A DNA stretch of 16,291 nt from JAYFRE01 sp034926235 (GTDB taxonomy: Bacteria; Pseudomonadota; Alphaproteobacteria; Rhodospirillales; Magnetospirillaceae), in NCBI GenBank assembly GCA_034926235.1, contig JAYFRE010000048.1, forward strand, positions 1-16,291. The letters are read 5' to 3'. The translations under genes and the position numbers were made by a program. Position 1 is the stretch's first letter. The number at the start of each line of letters is the position of its first letter. A model generated the notes under the pieces. It had not been told where the DNA came from. It worked only from the letters and a program-made list of their open reading frames with translations, and ran no database searches. This document shows, in pieces, positions 13,511 to 16,291 of the stretch.

Positions 13511-15694
13511 TCAGGCGGCCCGTACGGTTTCAAGGAATTTGAGCAGCTCGGCGCGAAGATTTTCCGATGTCCGGGTCAGTTCGGCTGCCGCACCGAGAAC
13601 GTGACCCGCGCCTTTTTCGACATGCGCGACCGTTTCGCCGATGGCGCCGATGGCTTGGAACACACCCTGAGCGCCTTGCGCCGCTTGCAAGACATTATGG
13701 GCGATGTCTTGAGTGGCGGTCCCTTGTTCTTCGACCGCCAGAGCGATAGCCGAAGCGATATCGTGCACGCGGTCGATGACGCCCGAAATTTCGCGGATCG
13801 CGGCAACGCTGTTCTTCGCCTCGCCCTGGACCGAAGCGATCTGGCGATCGATTTCGCCGGTGGCCTGAGCGGTCTGGTTGGCCAGCGTCTTGACTTCGCC
13901 CGCGACCACGGCGAAACCCTTGCCGGCATCGCCGGCGCGGGCGGCCTCGATGGTGGCGTTCAGGGCTAACAGGTTGGTCTGATTGGCGATGTCACTGATC
14001 AGACCGCTGACCTCGCCGATCCGTTCGGCGGCCTGGACCAACCCCTGAACCATGGTGTTGGCGCGTGCGGCGTCTTCGGACGCCTCCGTGGCGATGCGTG
14101 CTGATTCGGTGACCCGGCCGGCGATGTCGGCGATCGATTCCGACAATTGCCTGGCCGCCGAAGCCGCCACGCGCACATTGCCGGTCGTCTGTTCAGCCGC
14201 CGCCGTCACGCTGGTGGATTGCGCGCTGGCCTGGGCGGCTTCGGTGGTCATGGTCTGGGCCGTATGCTGCAAGCCGGCGGCTGAAACCGCCAACGCCTTG
14301 ACGATGTTCATGACATTGGCTTCAAAGGAGTCGGCCAAGTTGCTCATGCTTTTCTTTCGCAACGTTTCGGCCTCAGCTTTCTGTCGATCTCGCTCCTGGC
14401 GCAGTCGTTCCATTTCGACCGCGTTATCCTTGAATATCCGTACCGTTTCGGCCATTTGGCCCACTTCATCGGGCTGGCCGCGCGCTGGGACGTTAACTTC
14501 AAGGTCGCCCGCCGCCAGACGTTTCATCACGCCGGTCATGGCCATGATCGGTCCGGCCACGCCGCCGGCGACGATCCACATTGCACCGATGGCCAGCGCT
14601 GCTGCGCCCAAGGCCGCGAGGATCTGCCAACGCAAAGTGTCGGCATTGCGTGTTTCGATTGCTTGGCGCATGCGGTTGGCGTCGGCAAGAACGACGTCGC
14701 GGGGTGCGGTGATCAGGATCGACCAGGGGGTGCCGGTTTCCCCCATCACAATGGGCGAAAAGGCGCGTAAGGCTGTTTTGTTCCGTGACCAGGACGTCGA
14801 GGCATCGCCTTTCTGAATCAAAGCGATATCCTCATCCCAGCTTTCGCTGATGTCGGAAAAACGTTGTCCGATCAATTCCGGGCGGCTGCTGTGAGCAACG
14901 ATCAGGCCGCCATGACTGACGATGACGACATCATTGTGGCCGTCCAGGACAGACTGGTTGACCTCTTCGGCCAGTTTCTGGATGAAATCGAGATTGAAAT
15001 CGACTCCGGCCACGCCGGCAAAACGCTTGCGGATCATCACCGGCACGGACAAGGTCGCCAGCAGCACTTTTTTGCCCTGAACGACATAAGGCAGGGGGTC
15101 CAGAACGGTTTCCCGCCCGCTGGATTTGGGGCCCAGATACATCCCGCCTTTCATCACGCCGTTGGGATGCAATTCCCGGCTTTCGTAATCGACCAGGGGT
15201 TCCATGGCGATATTGCCCTGGGCGTCGCGGCTCCAATAAGGCACGAAGCGGCCTTTGATATCCGCGCCGGTCTCTTTGATGCCCGCATGGGATTGGTCCT
15301 GGCCGTCCAGAATATCAGGCTCCCAAGCGGTGTAAGCGCCGTTCAGATTGGGATTGCCCTGAAGCACCGCCAGCAGGATCTCGTTGATGTAGGCGCGGCG
15401 GAAATCGACCGGGATATTACGGGTGCCGGACGCCACCTTGAAGCTGACGGCCATGGTGCGGGCCGCGTTCAGGGCATGATCGAATTCGGCGCGGATCAAT
15501 CCCGCCTGGGTCGAGGCCAGGGTGCTCATGTGATCGCGCATGCCGCGCTCGACCAGGGCGGTGGTGCGTTCGGCGACGAAACCGGCGGTGTTCCGCGCGA
15601 ATAGGATGCTGGCGGTTCCGATGGCTCCGGCCATACCGAGCAGGCAAAGCCCGGTCAGTAGGGCGATGCGGATTTTGATCGAATGAAAGGACAT
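13511..15694 (-). CDS. Methyl-accepting chemotaxis protein with dCache sensor (receptor 2)
   Basis: A 727-residue chemoreceptor, paralogous to the next gene downstream. Its order is membrane span (about 9-31), dCache-type sensor (about 32-353), second span (about 354-375), HAMP, and signalling domain with tip IANQTNLLALNATIEAARAGDAG. The sensor contains the segment GRFVPYWSRDAQGNIAMEPL (148-167), common in alphaproteobacterial dCache receptors and missing from the shorter paralogue. Cache hallmark: RFAGVAGVDFNLDFIQKLAEE. The C-terminus (FLETVRAA) has no CheR-binding pentapeptide. The frame is open to an ATG at 15862, but I chose 15694 because MSFHSIK matches the start of the paralogue, a GGAGAACAGGA sequence lies just upstream, and the first membrane span follows at once. 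Ligand unknown. Confidence 0.93.
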   Translation of the reverse strand: MSFHSIKIRIALLTGLCLLGMAGAIGTASILFARNTAGFVAERTTALVERGMRDHMSTLASTQAGLIRAEFDHALNAARTMAVSFKVASGTRNIPVDFRRAYINEILLAVLQGNPNLNGAYTAWEPDILDGQDQSHAGIKETGADIKGRFVPYWSRDAQGNIAMEPLVDYESRELHPNGVMKGGMYLGPKSSGRETVLDPLPYVVQGKKVLLATLSVPVMIRKRFAGVAGVDFNLDFIQKLAEEVNQSVLDGHNDVVIVSHGGLIVAHSSRPELIGQRFSDISESWDEDIALIQKGDASTSWSRNKTALRAFSPIVMGETGTPWSILITAPRDVVLADANRMRQAIETRNADTLRWQILAALGAAALAIGAMWIVAGGVAGPIMAMTGVMKRLAAGDLEVNVPARGQPDEVGQMAETVRIFKDNAVEMERLRQERDRQKAEAETLRKKSMSNLADSFEANVMNIVKALAVSAAGLQHTAQTMTTEAAQASAQSTSVTAAAEQTTGNVRVAASAARQLSESIADIAGRVTESARIATEASEDAARANTMVQGLVQAAERIGEVSGLISDIANQTNLLALNATIEAARAGDAGKGFAVVAGEVKTLANQTAQATGEIDRQIASVQGEAKNSVAAIREISGVIDRVHDIASAIALAVEEQGTATQDIAHNVLQAAQGAQGVFQAIGAIGETVAHVEKGAGHVLGAAAELTRTSENLRAELLKFLETVRAA

Positions 15695-15865
15695 CGTTCC
15701 TGTTCTCCGGGTTACCGGAAAGAGCGGCCACCTGCGGCTGTCTATCACGGCCCGCGCGCGGACTTTCATCACCGTTTTGCGACAATGAGGGGAATGCAAA
15801 GCCGATGGATCGCAAGGCCCGGCTTGTGCTATGTGAGAACGCCGGAAAGGTGGGACGATCAAGAG

Positions 15866-16273
15866 ATGGCGATCCTTTACGCGGCGCGCAGCGCCGCCAT
15901 GACCAAATGGGCCAGCGATGTCGGGCTGGGAAAGGTCCTTTATAAGGTTGGCGTGGCCGACGACGCAGAAAGCCTGGCCGAGCAGGCCAAGGCCGGATGG
16001 TGCGGCAGCGCCGACTGGACCGTGATGGCCAAAACCGAGGTCGATGGTTTGACCGAGGACGAGGCGATCGAGCGTCTGGCTGTGCGCGAAAAGATGGTCG
16101 ACCCGGCGCTTTATCCGCGCCTGAAGGGTCAGAAAGGCTTATTCAAGGTCAAAACCGCGAATGTGGAGAACCATATTCTGGTGGCCAAGGCGTTGAAAGG
16201 CGAAGATACCGCGTCGTTCAAGCTTAAACCGGCCGATATCGCCGCCTATCTTCTGCATAACGCGAAACGCTAG
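15866..16273 (+). CDS. Conserved-looking small protein, function unknown
   Basis: A 135-residue soluble protein that I cannot name with confidence. The opening (ILYAARSAAMTKWASDVGLGKVLYKVGVADD, given here as residues about 3-33) followed by DWTVMAK has the feel of the short beta-strands of GIY-YIG/T5orf172-like domains, but the catalytic pattern is not evident. The C-terminal half, with LYPRLKGQKGLFKV, NVENHILVAKAL and KLKPADIAAYLLHNAK, reads as a conserved helical domain. The ATG at 15866 is preferred because the conserved-looking sequence starts there; the frame is open further upstream to 15683 across the receptor 2 start, and in-frame ATGs at 15785 and 15794 remain possible since the Shine-Dalgarno at 15866 is poor. 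It is divergent from receptor 2, with 171 bases between them. Confidence 0.75.
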   Translation: MAILYAARSAAMTKWASDVGLGKVLYKVGVADDAESLAEQAKAGWCGSADWTVMAKTEVDGLTEDEAIERLAVREKMVDPALYPRLKGQKGLFKVKTANVENHILVAKALKGEDTASFKLKPADIAAYLLHNAKR

Positions 16274-16291
16274 GAAACGGGAACGAGTCGG

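Noticed and set aside
12241..15604. Plus-strand open frames of about 200-300 residues opposite the chemoreceptors (for example 12241-13137 and 14864-15604)
   Set aside because: They mirror the receptor genes; similar antisense frames in both paralogues simply reflect the shared coding sequence.
15695..15862. N-terminal extension of receptor 2 to the ATG at 15862
   Set aside because: The 56 extra residues are Arg/Pro-rich, precede a natural membrane-inserting N-terminus, and have no counterpart in the paralogue, which also starts MSFHSIK.
1..16291. CRISPR array, tRNA or rRNA gene, insertion sequence, prophage or defence system
   Set aside because: I saw no regularly spaced repeats, no cloverleaf-like sequence, no transposase or integrase motifs and no defence-type proteins in any part of the window.

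Overview
The window looks like chromosomal DNA of an alphaproteobacterium, probably near the Rhodospirillales. The evidence is GC-rich coding sequence, S9 and L13 proteins of alphaproteobacterial type (N-terminally extended S9, 154-residue L13 starting MKTYSAKP), a PotFGHI-type polyamine operon and paired dCache chemoreceptors. This placement is inferred from protein character; no search was possible.

Layout. Bases 1-582 are the 3' end of a YjhG/YagF-type sugar-acid (D-xylonate) dehydratase, closed by a terminator. Then comes a GntP-family sugar-acid permease (788-2134), the same dehydratase/permease pairing as E. coli yjhG-yjhF. A bidirectional terminator separates it from two minus-strand genes: a membrane-anchored coiled-coil protein of unknown function (2197-2751) and the Na+/H+ antiporter nhaA (2867-4066). 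A divergent intergenic region with recognisable promoters leads to potF-potG-potH-potI (4371-8511), a complete binding-protein-dependent polyamine importer with overlapping or closely packed genes. A 77-78 residue unknown protein lies convergent to it (8535-8771).

Next is the ribosomal operon rplM-rpsI (9114-10052), with a strong promoter, a hairpin plus U-tract at the very start of its leader, and a UUCG-loop terminator. Iron superoxide dismutase sodB (10250-10852) follows, with a near-consensus Fur box just upstream. The minus strand then carries two tandem paralogous methyl-accepting chemotaxis proteins (10939-13038 and 13511-15694). The last gene (15866-16273) encodes a conserved-looking small protein of unknown function, divergent from the second receptor.

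No tRNA, rRNA, CRISPR array, transposase or phage gene was seen. The observations most worth a second look are: (1) the PotG ATPase has Gln where ABC ATPases carry the H-loop histidine; (2) PotF has lost two of the five aromatic pocket residues of E. coli PotF; (3) the two chemoreceptors are collinear except for a 28-residue length difference inside the sensor domain; (4) the rplM leader carries a terminator-like hairpin at about +1; (5) the potF promoter has a poly-G spacer and an inverted repeat over its -10. I see no clear undescribed multi-gene system such as a defence island or mobile element.
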